Of a stretch of DNA of 64,000 nt, positions 45,440 to 57,461 are shown piece by piece. Numbering within the stretch: the first letter of the stretch is position 1; each line of letters begins with the position of its first letter. A program made the translations under genes and the position numbers. A model generated the notes under the pieces. That model ran no database searches, was not told the DNA's origin, and saw only the letters and a program-made list of their open reading frames with translations. The stretch spans positions 1,364,001-1,428,000 of the forward strand of contig NZ_CP025227.1 of the NCBI RefSeq assembly GCF_004010955.1. Reading direction: 5' to 3'. This DNA comes from Actinomyces wuliandei. GTDB taxonomy: Bacteria; Actinomycetota; Actinomycetes; Actinomycetales; Actinomycetaceae.

Positions 45440-47350
45440 ATGGCCAAAACCGACTACGCGGCGCTTGCGCCGGACCTGCTCACCAAGGTGGGAGGGCAGG
45501 ACAACGTCCGCAGCCTGGCTCACTGCGCCACCCGCCTTCGCTTTGTCCTCAAGGACGAGTCCAAGGCGGACACCGAGGCCGTCAAGGCCACTGGCGGCGT
45601 GGTCACCGTCGTCCAGGCCGGGGGCCAGTACCAGGTCGTCATCGGCAACGACGTCCCCGAGGCCTACGCCGAGCTCATGAAGATCCTGGGTCCCATGGGA
45701 GAGGAGGAGGATGCCCCGGCGGAGAGGAGGAACCCGCTGGACGCCTTCATCTCCCTGGTGTCAGGGATCATCTCACCCATGCTGTGGACCCTGGCGGGCA
45801 CCGGGCTGTTCAAGGCCTTCCTCACCATGTTCACCACCCTGGGATGGCTGCAGGAGGAGACAGGCACCTACACGGTGCTCTACGCCGCCTCCGATGCCTT
45901 CATGAACTTCCTGCCCATGGTCCTGGCGGTGACGGCCGCCCGGCACTTCAAGGCCAACCAGTTCACCTCCATGGCGATCGCCGGGGCACTGGTCTACCCC
46001 AGCATCATCGCGCTCAACGAGGCGGGCGGCCCCCATGACTTCTTCGGCATCCCGCTGGTCATGATGAGCTACACCAGCTCGGTCATCCCCATCATCGTGG
46101 CCGTGTGGGTGCAGAGCCACCTGGAGCGGCTCTTCATGCGCTACATCCCTGGCGCCTTCCGCAACTTCATGACGCCGTGGCTCACGGTCCTCATCATGGT
46201 GCCGCTGACCCTGCTCACCATCGGCCCGGCCACGACCTACCTGGCTGACGGCATCGCCGCAGGCGTGCAGTGGCTCTTTGCCACTGTGCCGCTCCTGGGT
46301 GGGGCCATCATGGGAGGCCTGTGGCAGGTCTTCGTCATCTTCGGCCTGCACTGGGGCTTCGTCCCCCTCATGACCCAGGAGATCACCACCAACGGCTACT
46401 CCGTCATGACCGGCCCGCTCGTGGCCCCCGTCCTGGCTCAGGCCGCCGCCGGCCTGGCAGTCATGCTGCGCTCCAGGGACGCCAAGACCCGCGAGCTCGC
46501 CGGCCCCGCTGCCGTCTCCGGCTTCCTCGCCGGGGTCACCGAGCCGGTCATCTACGGCATCAACCTGCCCCGCAGACTGCCCCTCTACTTCGGCATCGTT
46601 GGCGGCGCCGTCGGTGGAGCCATTGGTGCGCTGGCCGGAGCCCGTACCACCTCCGCAGGCGTCTTCCCCTCCATCATCGGCCTGCCGGCCTGGGTAGACG
46701 AGACTCCTGACGTCCCGCTGTTCCTCGTCGGCGTCGTCGTGGCCGTCGTCATCGCCTTCGTCCTGACCTACTTCTTCGGGGTCAGCGACGACCCGGACCA
46801 GGCCGGCACTGAGGACGGTGCGGGGGACGGGGCAGCTGGTGCTGCCACGCCGCGCGCCGTGGACGTGGACGCCGCCGAGACCACCGGTGGCGTTGACGTC
46901 ATCGTGGCCGCTCCTGTGCCCGGCAGGGTCATCGCCCTGGAGGACGTCCCCGACCCGGTCTTCTCCTCCGGGGTCATGGGCAAGGGGGCGGGGATCGTCC
47001 CCGCCGACGGCTCCGTCGTGGCCCCTGTCGCCGGTGAGGTGGTGGCGACCACTGGCACCGGGCACGCCGTGGGCATCAGGACCGACGACGGCGTGGAGGT
47101 CCTCATCCACGTCGGCATCGACACCGTCAACATGAAGGGCGACGGGTTCGCCACCTCCGTCACCAAGGGACAGCGGGTGGTCGTGGGCCAGGAGCTGGTC
47201 CGTGTCGACCTCGCCAAGGTCGAGGCTGCGGGCTACTCCACCGTCACCGCCCTGCTCGTGACCAACACGGCCGCCCACAAGGAGGTCACCGCCTGCGTCG
47301 TCGGTGAGGAGGTGGGGGCCGGCGACCCCGTCGTCGTCGTGAGCAGGTAG
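45440..47350 (+). CDS. Beta-glucoside-specific PTS transporter, EIIBCA
   Basis: The 636-residue membrane protein imports and phosphorylates beta-glucosides using phosphate from HPr. Domain order is B-C-A. The EIIB phosphocysteine is C29 in LAHCATRLRF. The EIIC part has about ten membrane helices and the conserved GVTEPVIYGINLPRRLP loop. A charged, Gly/Ala-rich linker leads to EIIA, whose phosphohistidine is about H557 in VLIHVGIDTVN. The ATG at 45440 is chosen over an adjacent TTG because AGGAGG lies 7 bases upstream. Expression is controlled by the RAT/terminator switch and the upstream antiterminator gene. The exact sugar (cellobiose, salicin, arbutin or similar) is not determined. Confidence 0.95.
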   Translation: MAKTDYAALAPDLLTKVGGQDNVRSLAHCATRLRFVLKDESKADTEAVKATGGVVTVVQAGGQYQVVIGNDVPEAYAELMKILGPMGEEEDAPAERRNPLDAFISLVSGIISPMLWTLAGTGLFKAFLTMFTTLGWLQEETGTYTVLYAASDAFMNFLPMVLAVTAARHFKANQFTSMAIAGALVYPSIIALNEAGGPHDFFGIPLVMMSYTSSVIPIIVAVWVQSHLERLFMRYIPGAFRNFMTPWLTVLIMVPLTLLTIGPATTYLADGIAAGVQWLFATVPLLGGAIMGGLWQVFVIFGLHWGFVPLMTQEITTNGYSVMTGPLVAPVLAQAAAGLAVMLRSRDAKTRELAGPAAVSGFLAGVTEPVIYGINLPRRLPLYFGIVGGAVGGAIGALAGARTTSAGVFPSIIGLPAWVDETPDVPLFLVGVVVAVVIAFVLTYFFGVSDDPDQAGTEDGAGDGAAGAATPRAVDVDAAETTGGVDVIVAAPVPGRVIALEDVPDPVFSSGVMGKGAGIVPADGSVVAPVAGEVVATTGTGHAVGIRTDDGVEVLIHVGIDTVNMKGDGFATSVTKGQRVVVGQELVRVDLAKVEAAGYSTVTALLVTNTAAHKEVTACVVGEEVGAGDPVVVVSR

Positions 47351-47373
47351 CCCGGGTGGCCCAGGTAGTACGG

Positions 47374-47395
47374 GCGCACGACCCGAGGCGTGCGC
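47374..47395 (+). other. Hairpin between PTS and glucosidase genes
   Basis: GCGCACG (47374-47380) and CGTGCGC (47389-47395) form a perfect 7-bp stem with an 8-nt loop, 24 bases after the PTS stop. No U-tract follows. It may set relative levels of the two mRNAs. Confidence 0.35.
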
Positions 47396-47398
47396 TGA

Positions 47399-48943
<1,545 letters not shown>

Positions 48944-49019
48944 GACCGACTGCCTGAGGGCGTTGTCGGCGCCACGGCCGGACGCACCGCAGGTCCCGCC
49001 GGGGGACACCAAGGCGCGT

Positions 49020-49172
49020 CGGCAGGTACGGCACCGTGCCTGCCGGCTCTCGGCGGGTCCTGCGCGCGTGCGGGGGCACGTGCCCACAGTGGTGGTTGTG
49101 CTGTGGAGCCGCAGGTCATCCTCCTGTGCGGCCACGGCGTGGCTCCGGCTGCCCTCCGGGACGCAGCCGGAG
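49020..49172 (+). terminator. Two GC-rich hairpins downstream of the glucosidase gene
   Basis: The first has 12-bp arms with one G-U wobble (49020-49031 with 49034-49045). The second has perfect 10-bp arms (CTCCGGCTGC at 49143-49152, GCAGCCGGAG at 49163-49172). They fill the gene-free gap 48944-49214 and could end the bgl transcript; neither has a U-tract. No gene is apparent in this gap. Confidence 0.4.
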
Positions 49173-49214
49173 GGTTGCCCTCCGGTGGGCCTTGTGGCGT
49201 GCCATGCTTGAGCC

Positions 49215-50189
49215 ATGCGTGAACAGGAGCACCCACAGCCTGCCGAGCCCGCTCGCGACCCGCTGAGGGACACGGTTCCTGTGGAGATCCCCGCCATCGA
49301 CGACGCCACGCCTCCGGTGCCTCCTGCGGAGCGCCCCGAGATGATCATCGTCACCGGGATGTCAGGTGCCGGCCGCTCCCGGGCGGCCGACGCCCTGGAG
49401 GACCTGGACTGGTACGTGGTGGACAACCTCCCGCCCCAGCTGCTGCCCGCCCTGGCCGGGATGATGACCACCGTGGGCGCCGGGGTCCACCGGCTGGCTG
49501 CCGTGGTCGACGTGCGCAGCCGGGAGTTCTTCGCCCACTTCATGGAGTACCTGCGCCAGGTGCGCGGGGCGGGCACGGAGGTGCGGCTGATATTCCTGGA
49601 CGCCTCGGACGCGGCGCTGGTCAGGCGCTTCGAGTCCTCACGTCGACCTCACCCCCTCCAGGGCACCGCCTCCGTCCTGGAGGGGATCGAGCACGAGCGC
49701 ACCCTCCTGGCCGGGCTCAAGGGCATGGCCGACACCGTCATCGACACCTCGCGCTACTCCGTCCACGAGCTGGCCAGGCGGGTGCGTGAGCTCGTGGCCC
49801 GGGACTCCGACCTGGCCCTGCGCGTTCACGTCATGTCCTTCGGCTTCAAGTACGGGCTTCCGCTGGACGCCGACCACGTCGTGGACGTGCGTTTTATCCC
49901 TAACCCGTTCTGGGTCTCTGAGCTGCGCCACCTCACCGGGCGTGACGCGGCCGTGGCTGACTACGTCTTCGCTCAGGACGGCGCCGCCCCCTTCGTCGAC
50001 GGCTACGCGGACCTTCTGGCCTCGGCGCTGCCGCACTACGTTGACGAGCTCAAGCCGCACGTCACCGTCGCAGTAGGCTGTACCGGTGGGAAGCACCGCT
50101 CGGTGGCCTCCGCCGAACGCATAGGATCCAGGCTGCGACAAGCTGGCTTCGAGGTCGTCGTCCAGCACCGGGACCTGGGACGGGAGTGA
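49215..50189 (+). CDS. rapZ: RapZ/YvcJ-family nucleotide-binding protein
   Basis: The 324-residue protein is the actinobacterial member of the RapZ (YvcJ) family, a nucleotide-binding regulator that in E. coli controls glucosamine-6-phosphate synthase mRNA through RNase E. The P-loop is GMSGAGRS (residues 48-55), with Arg in place of the usual Lys as in the actinobacterial group, then DLDWYVVDNLPPQLLP. The C-terminal domain has SFGFKYGLPLDADHVVDVRF, PFWVSELRHLTG and GCTGGKHRSV. The N-terminal 40 residues are an acidic, Pro-rich extension. It begins the conserved rapZ-yvcK-whiA cluster, with yvcK seven bases downstream. CATGCT lies 6 bases before the ATG and no clear ribosome binding site is present. 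Confidence 0.94.
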   Translation: MREQEHPQPAEPARDPLRDTVPVEIPAIDDATPPVPPAERPEMIIVTGMSGAGRSRAADALEDLDWYVVDNLPPQLLPALAGMMTTVGAGVHRLAAVVDVRSREFFAHFMEYLRQVRGAGTEVRLIFLDASDAALVRRFESSRRPHPLQGTASVLEGIEHERTLLAGLKGMADTVIDTSRYSVHELARRVRELVARDSDLALRVHVMSFGFKYGLPLDADHVVDVRFIPNPFWVSELRHLTGRDAAVADYVFAQDGAAPFVDGYADLLASALPHYVDELKPHVTVAVGCTGGKHRSVASAERIGSRLRQAGFEVVVQHRDLGRE

Positions 50190-50196
50190 GGGCGCC

Positions 50197-51240
50197 ATGG
50201 GCACGACGATCGACACGGCCGGGTGGCCCCGCCGTGGTGAGGAGGGTCCCGGTGTCGTTGCCCTGGGAGGTGGGCATGGGTTGTCGGCCACGCTGAGGGC
50301 ACTGCGCCACCTCACCCACCGGCTGACGGCGGTGGTGACCGTGGCCGACGACGGAGGCTCATCGGGCCGCCTGCGCCAGGAGTTCGACTGCCTGCCTCCT
50401 GGGGACCTGCGCATGGCCCTGGCCTCCATGTGTGACGACTCCGAGTGGGGCCTGACGTGGCGCGACGTCCTCCAGCACCGTTTTCACGGTCAGGGTGAGT
50501 TGGACAACCACGCGCTGGGCAACCTCCTCATCCTGGCACTGTGGCAGCTTCTCGGGGACGACGTGGGCGGCCTGGAGTGGGTGGGCAGGCTGCTGTCCAT
50601 CAACGGCAGGGTGGTTCCCATGTCGTCCTCCCCGCTGGTGATCGAGGCGGACATCGTCAACGGGGACAGGCGGGAACGAGTCTCCGGGCAGGTGGCTGTG
50701 GCCTCGGCGCGCGGACGCATGGAGAACGTCTCCATCGTTCCCCAGGACGCCGACGCCCACCCTGCTGCGCTGGCGGCGATCGACGAGGCTGACTGGGTGG
50801 TCCTGGGACCGGGCTCCTGGTACACCTCCGTGCTGCCCCACCTCATCCTGCCCTCAATGCGTCAGGCCCTAGCCAGCACGCGTGCCAGCAAGGTCATTGT
50901 CCTCAACCTCTCCGCACAGCGCGGGGAGACTGACGGGATGACCAGCGCCGACCACCTGCGTGTCCTGGCGGACTACGCTCCTGAGGTGAGGGCTGACGTG
51001 GTCCTGGCCGACCCCTCGACCGTGGAGGACATTGACGACCTGGCCTCCGTGGCCTCATCCCTGGGGGCGACCCTGGTCCTGCGGCAGGTGCGTACCGGGG
51101 AGGCGCGCCTCCACCACGACCCCCTCCGGCTGGCAGCGGCCTTTCGTGACGCCTTCGAGGGCGCCATCGGGGACGTGGGAGACGCCGCCCGCTGGCGTCG
51201 CGACGGCACGTCCAGCCTCCTGGGCGACGGTACTGGGTAG
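50197..51240 (+). CDS. yvcK: YvcK-family protein (gluconeogenesis factor)
   Basis: The 347-residue protein belongs to the YvcK/CofD-like group (UPF0052), which in Gram-positives is needed for growth on gluconeogenic carbon sources and for cell-wall homeostasis, and binds UDP-sugars. It has ALGGGHGLSATLRALR near the N-terminus, then VVTVADDGGSSGRLRQ and GDLRMAL, the family's nucleotide-contact motifs, followed by GELDNHALGNLLI and VLGPGSWYTSVLPHL. Length is normal. It lies seven bases after rapZ and before whiA, the conserved order. Confidence 0.93.
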   Translation: MGTTIDTAGWPRRGEEGPGVVALGGGHGLSATLRALRHLTHRLTAVVTVADDGGSSGRLRQEFDCLPPGDLRMALASMCDDSEWGLTWRDVLQHRFHGQGELDNHALGNLLILALWQLLGDDVGGLEWVGRLLSINGRVVPMSSSPLVIEADIVNGDRRERVSGQVAVASARGRMENVSIVPQDADAHPAALAAIDEADWVVLGPGSWYTSVLPHLILPSMRQALASTRASKVIVLNLSAQRGETDGMTSADHLRVLADYAPEVRADVVLADPSTVEDIDDLASVASSLGATLVLRQVRTGEARLHHDPLRLAAAFRDAFEGAIGDVGDAARWRRDGTSSLLGDGTG

Positions 51241-51456
51241 TATCACAGCCCAGTTCCATAGTATCTTCTCTGGACCCGCAACCGACCCAGAGAACCTTCT
51301 TTTACACTCTTCTCGCACCTCACGTCACAACCGTCATATTCGTCATATGTCGTTGCACGTGGGTCCCCTGCGCACGCAGGCACGTACCCGGCCAGCTCCC
51401 TGCGCACCGCCGGGGACCCGTGCGACAACCTATCGCTAGCAGTCAGGAGCCTTCTC
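51241..51456 (+). promoter_or_regulatory. yvcK-whiA gap with weak terminator, promoter-like pocket and hairpin leader
   Basis: A hairpin (TCTCTGG 51267-51273 with CCAGAGA 51287-51293) is followed by a T-rich stretch and may end the rapZ-yvcK transcript. An AT-richer pocket has the direct repeat CGTCATAT at 51332-51339 and 51341-51348, where a whiA promoter could lie. A further stem (GGGTCCCC 51361-51368 with GGGGACCC 51412-51419) sits in what would be the whiA leader. Confidence 0.4.
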
Positions 51457-52437
51457 ATGTCGCTGACGGTCACCGTCAAGGACGAGCTCTCGCACGTCGT
51501 CGCCGAGAACACGGCGCAGAAACGCGCTGAGGTGTCAGCCATGCTGCGCTTCGCCGGGGGACTGCACATCGTCTCCCAGCGCCTCGTGGTGGAGGCGGAG
51601 CTCGACCACGGTGCCACGGTGCGTCGGCTCCACCGCCACCTCAGGGAGCTCTTCGGCATGGACGCGGAGGTCCTCGTGGTCCAGGGCGGCTCACTGCACC
51701 GGGGGTCACGCTACGTGTTGCGCGTAGCGGACCGGGGCAAGGACCTGGCCCGCCTGTCCGGCCTGGTGGACGAGCACGGCCGCCCGGTGCGCGGGATGCC
51801 GGTGGCCGTGGTCCAGGGCGGGCGCAACGCCGCTGCGGCAGCGTGGCGAGGGGCCTTCCTCGCCCGGGGGTCGTTGACCGAGCCCGGCCGCTCCTCCTCC
51901 CTGGAGGTCACCTGCCCCGGCTCAGAGGCTGCGCTGGCCCTGGTGGGGGCGGCCCGCCGCTTCGACGTGGCGGCCAAGGCCCGCGAGGTGCGTGGCGCCG
52001 ACCGGGTGGTCGTGCGTGACGGGGAGTCAATCGGCATCATCCTGGACCGGATGGGTGCCCCCGAGGCCAACAGGACCTGGTCCGAGCGACGCTCGCGCAG
52101 GGAGTCGCGAGGCACCGCTAACCGTCTGGCTAACTTCGACGATGCCAACCTGCGGCGCTCCGCCCGGGCCGCTGTCGCCTCCGGGGCACGTGTGGAGCGC
52201 GCCTTCGAGATCCTCGGTGACGACGTCCCGGCACACCTGCTTCAGGCCGGCAGGCTGCGCATGGAGCACAAGCAGGCCTCGCTGGAGGAGCTGGGGCACC
52301 TGTCCGATCCGCAGCTGACCAAGGACGCGGTGGCCGGCCGGATCCGCCGCCTGCTGGCGATGGCCGACAAGCGCGCCCACGACCTGGGGGTGCCCGACAC
52401 CGAGTCGGTCCTGACCCAGGACATGCTGGATCCCTGA
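51457..52437 (+). CDS. whiA: Sporulation/cell-division regulator WhiA
   Basis: The 326-residue DNA-binding protein has an N-terminal LAGLIDADG-like domain ([20 protein letters not shown] and RFAGGLHIV), a central segment with [19 protein letters not shown] typical of the second half of that domain, and a C-terminal helix-turn-helix ([20 protein letters not shown], then [14 protein letters not shown]). In Streptomyces it acts with WhiB on sporulation genes; in non-sporulating actinobacteria it affects division and DNA segregation. The ATG at 51457 gives the standard [14 protein letters not shown] start, with AGGAG 9-10 bases upstream. It stands at the end of the rapZ-yvcK-whiA group. Confidence 0.96.
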   Translation: MSLTVTVKDELSHVVAENTAQKRAEVSAMLRFAGGLHIVSQRLVVEAELDHGATVRRLHRHLRELFGMDAEVLVVQGGSLHRGSRYVLRVADRGKDLARLSGLVDEHGRPVRGMPVAVVQGGRNAAAAAWRGAFLARGSLTEPGRSSSLEVTCPGSEAALALVGAARRFDVAAKAREVRGADRVVVRDGESIGIILDRMGAPEANRTWSERRSRRESRGTANRLANFDDANLRRSARAAVASGARVERAFEILGDDVPAHLLQAGRLRMEHKQASLEELGHLSDPQLTKDAVAGRIRRLLAMADKRAHDLGVPDTESVLTQDMLDP

Positions 52438-52609
52438 GCCGTCTGCGGGGCCTGGCCGGGTCTCGGGAGGGACCCTGGTCCTAGGAACGTGCCAAGAACA
52501 TGCTCGGCGCAGGTCACGGCCTGGTTGCCGCAGGCTGCCGCCCTTGTGCCTGTTCGCCCGTGGCGTGCCTGGTACCGGTGGAGGCTCGCCAGCGCGGTAG
52601 GGGTGTGGA

Positions 52610-52615
52610 TAGACT
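52610..52615 (+). promoter_or_regulatory. -10 box for gap
   Basis: TAGACT lies 122 bases before the gap start codon in the 300-base gap 52438-52737. I see no clear -35 element. The remainder of the gap has several GC-rich inverted segments but no gene. Confidence 0.4.
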
Positions 52616-52650
52616 CTGTGCTGCCGGGTTCTGACAGGTCTCCTCGCTGA

Positions 52651-53742
<1,092 letters not shown>

Positions 53743-53780
53743 CGGCACTCGCCGCGAGTACGAGCACGATGCTCCACTGA

Positions 53781-53820
53781 CTGCGCCCGTGCACGCGCAC
53801 CCTCGCGTGCACGGGCGCAG
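53781..53820 (+). terminator. Strong hairpin between gap and pgk
   Basis: A perfect 17-bp inverted repeat (53781-53797 with 53804-53820) has a 6-nt loop CACCCT. It begins 39 bases after the gap stop. There is no U-tract but the stem is very stable, so it probably ends or attenuates the transcript. Confidence 0.65.
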
Positions 53821-53892
53821 CCCCATTCCCGCCCCGTTCCTTCCAGCAAACCTTCTGGCAAATGACCGACTGATGAGAGGTTTCAACTTCCT

Positions 53893-55086
53893 ATGAAGAC
53901 CATCGAGTCCCTGGGTGACCTCGCGGGCAGGCGAGTCCTGGTCCGCTCCGACTTCAACGTCCCGCTGGACGCCGACAAGAACATCACTGACGACGGCAGG
54001 ATCCAGGCAGCCCTGCCGACCCTGCGGCGACTGCTCGACGCGGGGGCGAAGGTTGTCGTCGCCGCCCACCTGGGACGCCCTAAGGGGCAGGTCAACCCTG
54101 ACTTCTCCCTGGCACCCGTGGCGACCCGCCTGGCCGAGGTCACCGGCACGACGGTGACTCTTGCTGAGGACACCGTGGGGCCCTCCGCCAAGGCGGCTGT
54201 GGAGGCCCTGGGCGACGGCAAGATCGTCCTCCTGGAGAACGTGCGCTTCAGCGCCGCCGAGACCTCCAAGGACGACGCGGAGCGTGAGGCCTTTGCCGCC
54301 CAGCTCGCGGCTCTGGCCGACGTGTTCGTCTCCGACGGCTTCGGTGTGGTCCACCGCAAGCAGGCCTCCGTCTACGACGTCGCCAAGATTCTGCCCTCGG
54401 CCGCGGGCCTGCTGGTGGTCAAGGAGATCGAGGCCCTGGGGCGGGCCGTCAACAGCCCGCAGCGCCCCTACACCGTGGTCCTGGGCGGGTCCAAGGTCTC
54501 CGACAAGCTCGGAGTCATCGCCAACCTCCTGGGCAAGGCGGACCGCCTGGTCATCGGTGGTGGCATGGCCTACACCTTCCTGGCCGCGCAGGGCCACGGA
54601 GTGGGCACCTCCTTGCTGGAGAAGGACCAGATCGACACGGTCAAGGGCTACATCGACACCGCGGCCGAGCGCGGCGTCGAGCTGCTGCTGCCTGTTGACA
54701 CCGTGGTGGCCCCTGAGTTCGCTGCCGACGCGCCCGCCAGCGTCGTCGCCTCCGAGGCCATCCCAGCCGACCAGATGGGCCTGGACATCGGTCCGCAGAC
54801 ACGGGCCCGGTTCGCCGAGGCCATCGCCTCCTCCAGCACCGTGGTGTGGAACGGCCCTATGGGCGTGTTCGAGTTCGAGGCCTTCGCCGAGGGCACCAAG
54901 GCAGTGGCCCAGGCCATCAGCGGCTCCGAGGCGTTCTCGGTCATCGGTGGTGGCGACTCCGCGGCTGCGGTACGCACCCTGGGCTTTGACGAGTCCACCT
55001 TCTCCCACATCTCCACAGGTGGCGGAGCCTCCCTGGAGCTCCTGGAGGGCAAGACGCTGCCCGGCATCGCCGTCCTGGAGGACTGA
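53893..55086 (+). CDS. pgk: Phosphoglycerate kinase
   Basis: The 397-residue enzyme makes ATP from 1,3-bisphosphoglycerate in glycolysis. Signature segments are [13 protein letters not shown] near the N-terminus, [34 protein letters not shown], and the C-terminal [13 protein letters not shown] and [15 protein letters not shown] nucleotide-binding loops. The length is standard. The ATG at 53893 follows GAGAGG at about 13 bases. It is the middle gene of gap-pgk-tpiA. Confidence 0.97.
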   Translation: MKTIESLGDLAGRRVLVRSDFNVPLDADKNITDDGRIQAALPTLRRLLDAGAKVVVAAHLGRPKGQVNPDFSLAPVATRLAEVTGTTVTLAEDTVGPSAKAAVEALGDGKIVLLENVRFSAAETSKDDAEREAFAAQLAALADVFVSDGFGVVHRKQASVYDVAKILPSAAGLLVVKEIEALGRAVNSPQRPYTVVLGGSKVSDKLGVIANLLGKADRLVIGGGMAYTFLAAQGHGVGTSLLEKDQIDTVKGYIDTAAERGVELLLPVDTVVAPEFAADAPASVVASEAIPADQMGLDIGPQTRARFAEAIASSSTVVWNGPMGVFEFEAFAEGTKAVAQAISGSEAFSVIGGGDSAAAVRTLGFDESTFSHISTGGGASLELLEGKTLPGIAVLED

Positions 55087-55148
55087 GCGGCTGCCGGGCT
55101 GTCCTCCTCCCACACAACACGTAACTCAACACGACTGAAGGTGTCACA

Positions 55149-55928
55149 ATGAGCAACCGCACTCCTCTCATGGCGGGCAACTGGAAGATGAACCTGGACC
55201 ACCTGGAGGCCAACCACCTGGTCCAGGGCCTGGACATGGAGCTGAAGGACCGCGACCACGACTATGCCAGGTGCGAGGTCGTCGTCATCCCCCCGTTCAC
55301 CGACCTGCGCTCCGTCCAGACCGTGGTCGAGGCCGACAGCCTGGCGATCAGGTACGGCGCCCAGGACGTCTCCACCCACGACAACGGTGCCTACACTGGT
55401 GAGATCTCCACCTCCATGCTCTCCAGGCTCGGAGTGTCCTACGTGGTCATGGGCCACTCCGAGCGCCGGGAGTACCACGGCGAGTCCGACCAGCTCGTCG
55501 GTACCAAGGCCCGCAAGGTGCTTGACGCCGGCATGACTCCGATCCTGTGCTGCGGCGAGGCCCTGGCGGTACGCAAGGCGGGCACGCACGTGGACTTCGT
55601 CCTGGGGCAGATCCGTGCCGCCCTGGAGGGGTGGAGCGCCGAGGACGTCGCCAGGATCGTCATCGCCTACGAGCCCATCTGGGCCATCGGCACCGGAGAG
55701 ACCGCGACCGCCCAGGACGCCCAGGAGGTCTGCGGCGCCATCCGCCAGGCGTTGCGTGCCGACTACGGTGACGCCACAGCGGAGGCCACCCGCGTCCTGT
55801 ACGGCGGATCCGCCAAGCCTGACACCATCAAGGAGCTCATGGCCCAGGAGGACATTGACGGTGCTCTTGTGGGAGGCGCCTCCCTCAAGGCGGACTCCTT
55901 TGCCGCGATGGCCCACTTCTACGCCTGA
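55149..55928 (+). CDS. tpiA: Triosephosphate isomerase
   Basis: The 259-residue TIM barrel interconverts dihydroxyacetone phosphate and glyceraldehyde 3-phosphate. It begins with [13 protein letters not shown], has the electrophile His in [11 protein letters not shown] and the catalytic base Glu in [14 protein letters not shown] (loop 6 follows), and ends with [12 protein letters not shown] and [10 protein letters not shown]. It lies 62 bases after pgk. A very strong terminator stem follows at 55947-55993. Confidence 0.97.
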   Translation: MSNRTPLMAGNWKMNLDHLEANHLVQGLDMELKDRDHDYARCEVVVIPPFTDLRSVQTVVEADSLAIRYGAQDVSTHDNGAYTGEISTSMLSRLGVSYVVMGHSERREYHGESDQLVGTKARKVLDAGMTPILCCGEALAVRKAGTHVDFVLGQIRAALEGWSAEDVARIVIAYEPIWAIGTGETATAQDAQEVCGAIRQALRADYGDATAEATRVLYGGSAKPDTIKELMAQEDIDGALVGGASLKADSFAAMAHFYA

Positions 55929-55946
55929 CCTCCTCCGGTACACCCG

Positions 55947-55993
55947 ACCGGTTGCCTGGGGCCGGCACGACGTGCCGGCCCCAGGCAACCGGT
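55947..55993 (+). terminator. Very strong terminator hairpin after tpiA
   Basis: Perfect 22-bp arms (55947-55968 with 55972-55993) enclose a 3-nt loop. It begins 18 bases after the tpiA stop codon. The lack of a U-tract is typical of this genome's terminators. It is the longest perfect inverted repeat in the window outside the array. Confidence 0.75.
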
Positions 55994-56105
55994 TAGTGGC
56001 ACCTCACACCCGGTAGCCTTCGGCAGCTCTCGGCGCCGGGTAGGCTTCAGCACAGGACCACGGGGCCTACAGCCCCATGACGAAGGGAACGTAGGGGAAC
56101 ACTGT

Positions 56106-56348
56106 ATGGACGCGCTACGTATTATTCTGCAGGTGCTGCTCGTGCTCTCAAGCTTCTTCCTCATCATGTCCATCCTCCTGCACAAGGGGAAGGGGGGAGG
56201 CCTGTCGGACATGTTCGGCGGTGGGATCTCCTCCTCTGCGGGCTCCTCCGGCGTGGCTGAGCGCAACCTCAACCGGATCACGGTGGCCGTGGCGCTGACC
56301 TGGGCGCTGACGATCGTGGGTCTTGGCCTCATCACCAGGATCTCCTGA
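56106..56348 (+). CDS. secG: Preprotein translocase subunit SecG
   Basis: The 80-residue membrane protein is an accessory of the SecYEG channel. It has two membrane helices (residues about 5-25 and 55-77) around a cytosolic loop with [14 protein letters not shown], the SecG signature. It starts with a good AT-rich leader and a GAAGGGAACG-type ribosome binding region. The gene follows tpiA as in most actinobacteria. Confidence 0.93.
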   Translation: MDALRIILQVLLVLSSFFLIMSILLHKGKGGGLSDMFGGGISSSAGSSGVAERNLNRITVAVALTWALTIVGLGLITRIS

Positions 56349-57342
56349 GGCTCGGCACTCCACGAGCCCCCGGAGTACCAGCAGTGACCCACGTGGCGAC
56401 GCCCTGGAGCGCGCGCTGCGTGGGTACCTCGCGCACCTGAGGGTTGAGCGCGGTCTGAGTCCTCACACGCTGTCGGCCTACGAGCGGGACTTGGCCCGCT
56501 ACACCCGCTACCTGCGCCACAGCGGCGTGCACGATCCTGCATCAGCCTCCCCCGAGCACGTCAGCGGCTTCCTGGAGGCCCTGCGCACAGGTGCTGACGG
56601 CGCGCACATCCTGGCTGTCTCCTCAGCCTCCCGGACTCTCACGGCGGTCCGTGGCTGGCACCGCTTCCTCCTGGAGGAGGGGGCAACGAGCGAGGACCCG
56701 GCCGCTGGCGTGCGACCTCCCCAGCTGGGGCGGCGTCTGCCCAAGGCGCTCAGCATCAAGGAGGTCGGTCGTCTCCTGGAGGCCGCTGGCAGCGGGGACA
56801 GCCCGGTCAGCCTGCGCGACCGGGCGCTGCTCGAGGTCCTCTATGCCACAGGGGCACGGATCTCCGAGGCCGTCGGGCTGGTCGTCGACGACCTGGACCC
56901 TGCCTCCGGCGTCCTGCGTCTGTTCGGAAAGGGCCGCAAGGAGCGGGTGGTGCCGGTGGGGGGGTACGCCTGGACGGCCCTGGAGGCCTACCTGGTGCGT
57001 GGCAGGCCGGTCCTGGTGGAGAAGGGCCGGGGAGTGCCGGAGGTGTTTCTCAACACGCTGGGCAGGCCCCTGAGCAGGCAGAGCGCGTGGGCCGTCCTGC
57101 AGGCCGCCGCCCGACGAGCAGGCCTGTCTGGCAGCCAGGCTGCGGCCGGGGAACGTCGCGTCTCCCCGCACACGCTGCGTCACTCCTTCGCCACGCACCT
57201 CCTGTCCGGGGGAGCGGATGTACGCGTGGTCCAGGAGATGCTGGGGCACGCCTCGGTGACGACGACCCAGGTCTACACCAAGGTCACGGTAGACCACCTG
57301 CGGGAGGTCTACGCGACCAGCCATCCCAGGGCGCGGGACTGA
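56323..57342 (+). CDS. xerD: Site-specific tyrosine recombinase XerD
   Basis: The 339-residue recombinase resolves chromosome dimers at dif with XerC. The N-terminal core-binding domain includes [20 protein letters not shown]. The catalytic residues are all present: Arg in [12 protein letters not shown], Lys in [11 protein letters not shown], His/Arg in [12 protein letters not shown], His in [11 protein letters not shown] and the nucleophile Tyr in VYTKV. No ATG or GTG lies in frame near the expected start, so the TTG at 56323 is the only option that covers the domain; it overlaps secG by 26 bases, and the start is uncertain. The downstream parA-scpA-scpB order favours XerD over XerC. Confidence 0.9.
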   Translation: MASSPGSPEARHSTSPRSTSSDPRGDALERALRGYLAHLRVERGLSPHTLSAYERDLARYTRYLRHSGVHDPASASPEHVSGFLEALRTGADGAHILAVSSASRTLTAVRGWHRFLLEEGATSEDPAAGVRPPQLGRRLPKALSIKEVGRLLEAAGSGDSPVSLRDRALLEVLYATGARISEAVGLVVDDLDPASGVLRLFGKGRKERVVPVGGYAWTALEAYLVRGRPVLVEKGRGVPEVFLNTLGRPLSRQSAWAVLQAAARRAGLSGSQAAAGERRVSPHTLRHSFATHLLSGGADVRVVQEMLGHASVTTTQVYTKVTVDHLREVYATSHPRARD

Positions 57343-57448
57343 GCGCCCAGGGCACGAGGAGCCGGACTGGTCGTGGCCGGTCCATGGCTCAGTGACTGGG
57401 CGACGAGGCGTGTCCTGAGGGTGCGGGCGTCAGCACTGAGGTGTCGGC

Positions 57449-57454
57449 TAGTCT
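57449..57454 (+). promoter_or_regulatory. Leaderless -10 box for parA
   Basis: TAGTCT lies 7 bases before the GTG at 57462, with GGGAGAC between. It is this pairing that favours 57462 over the GTG at 57441. Confidence 0.5.
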
Positions 57455-57461
57455 GGGAGAC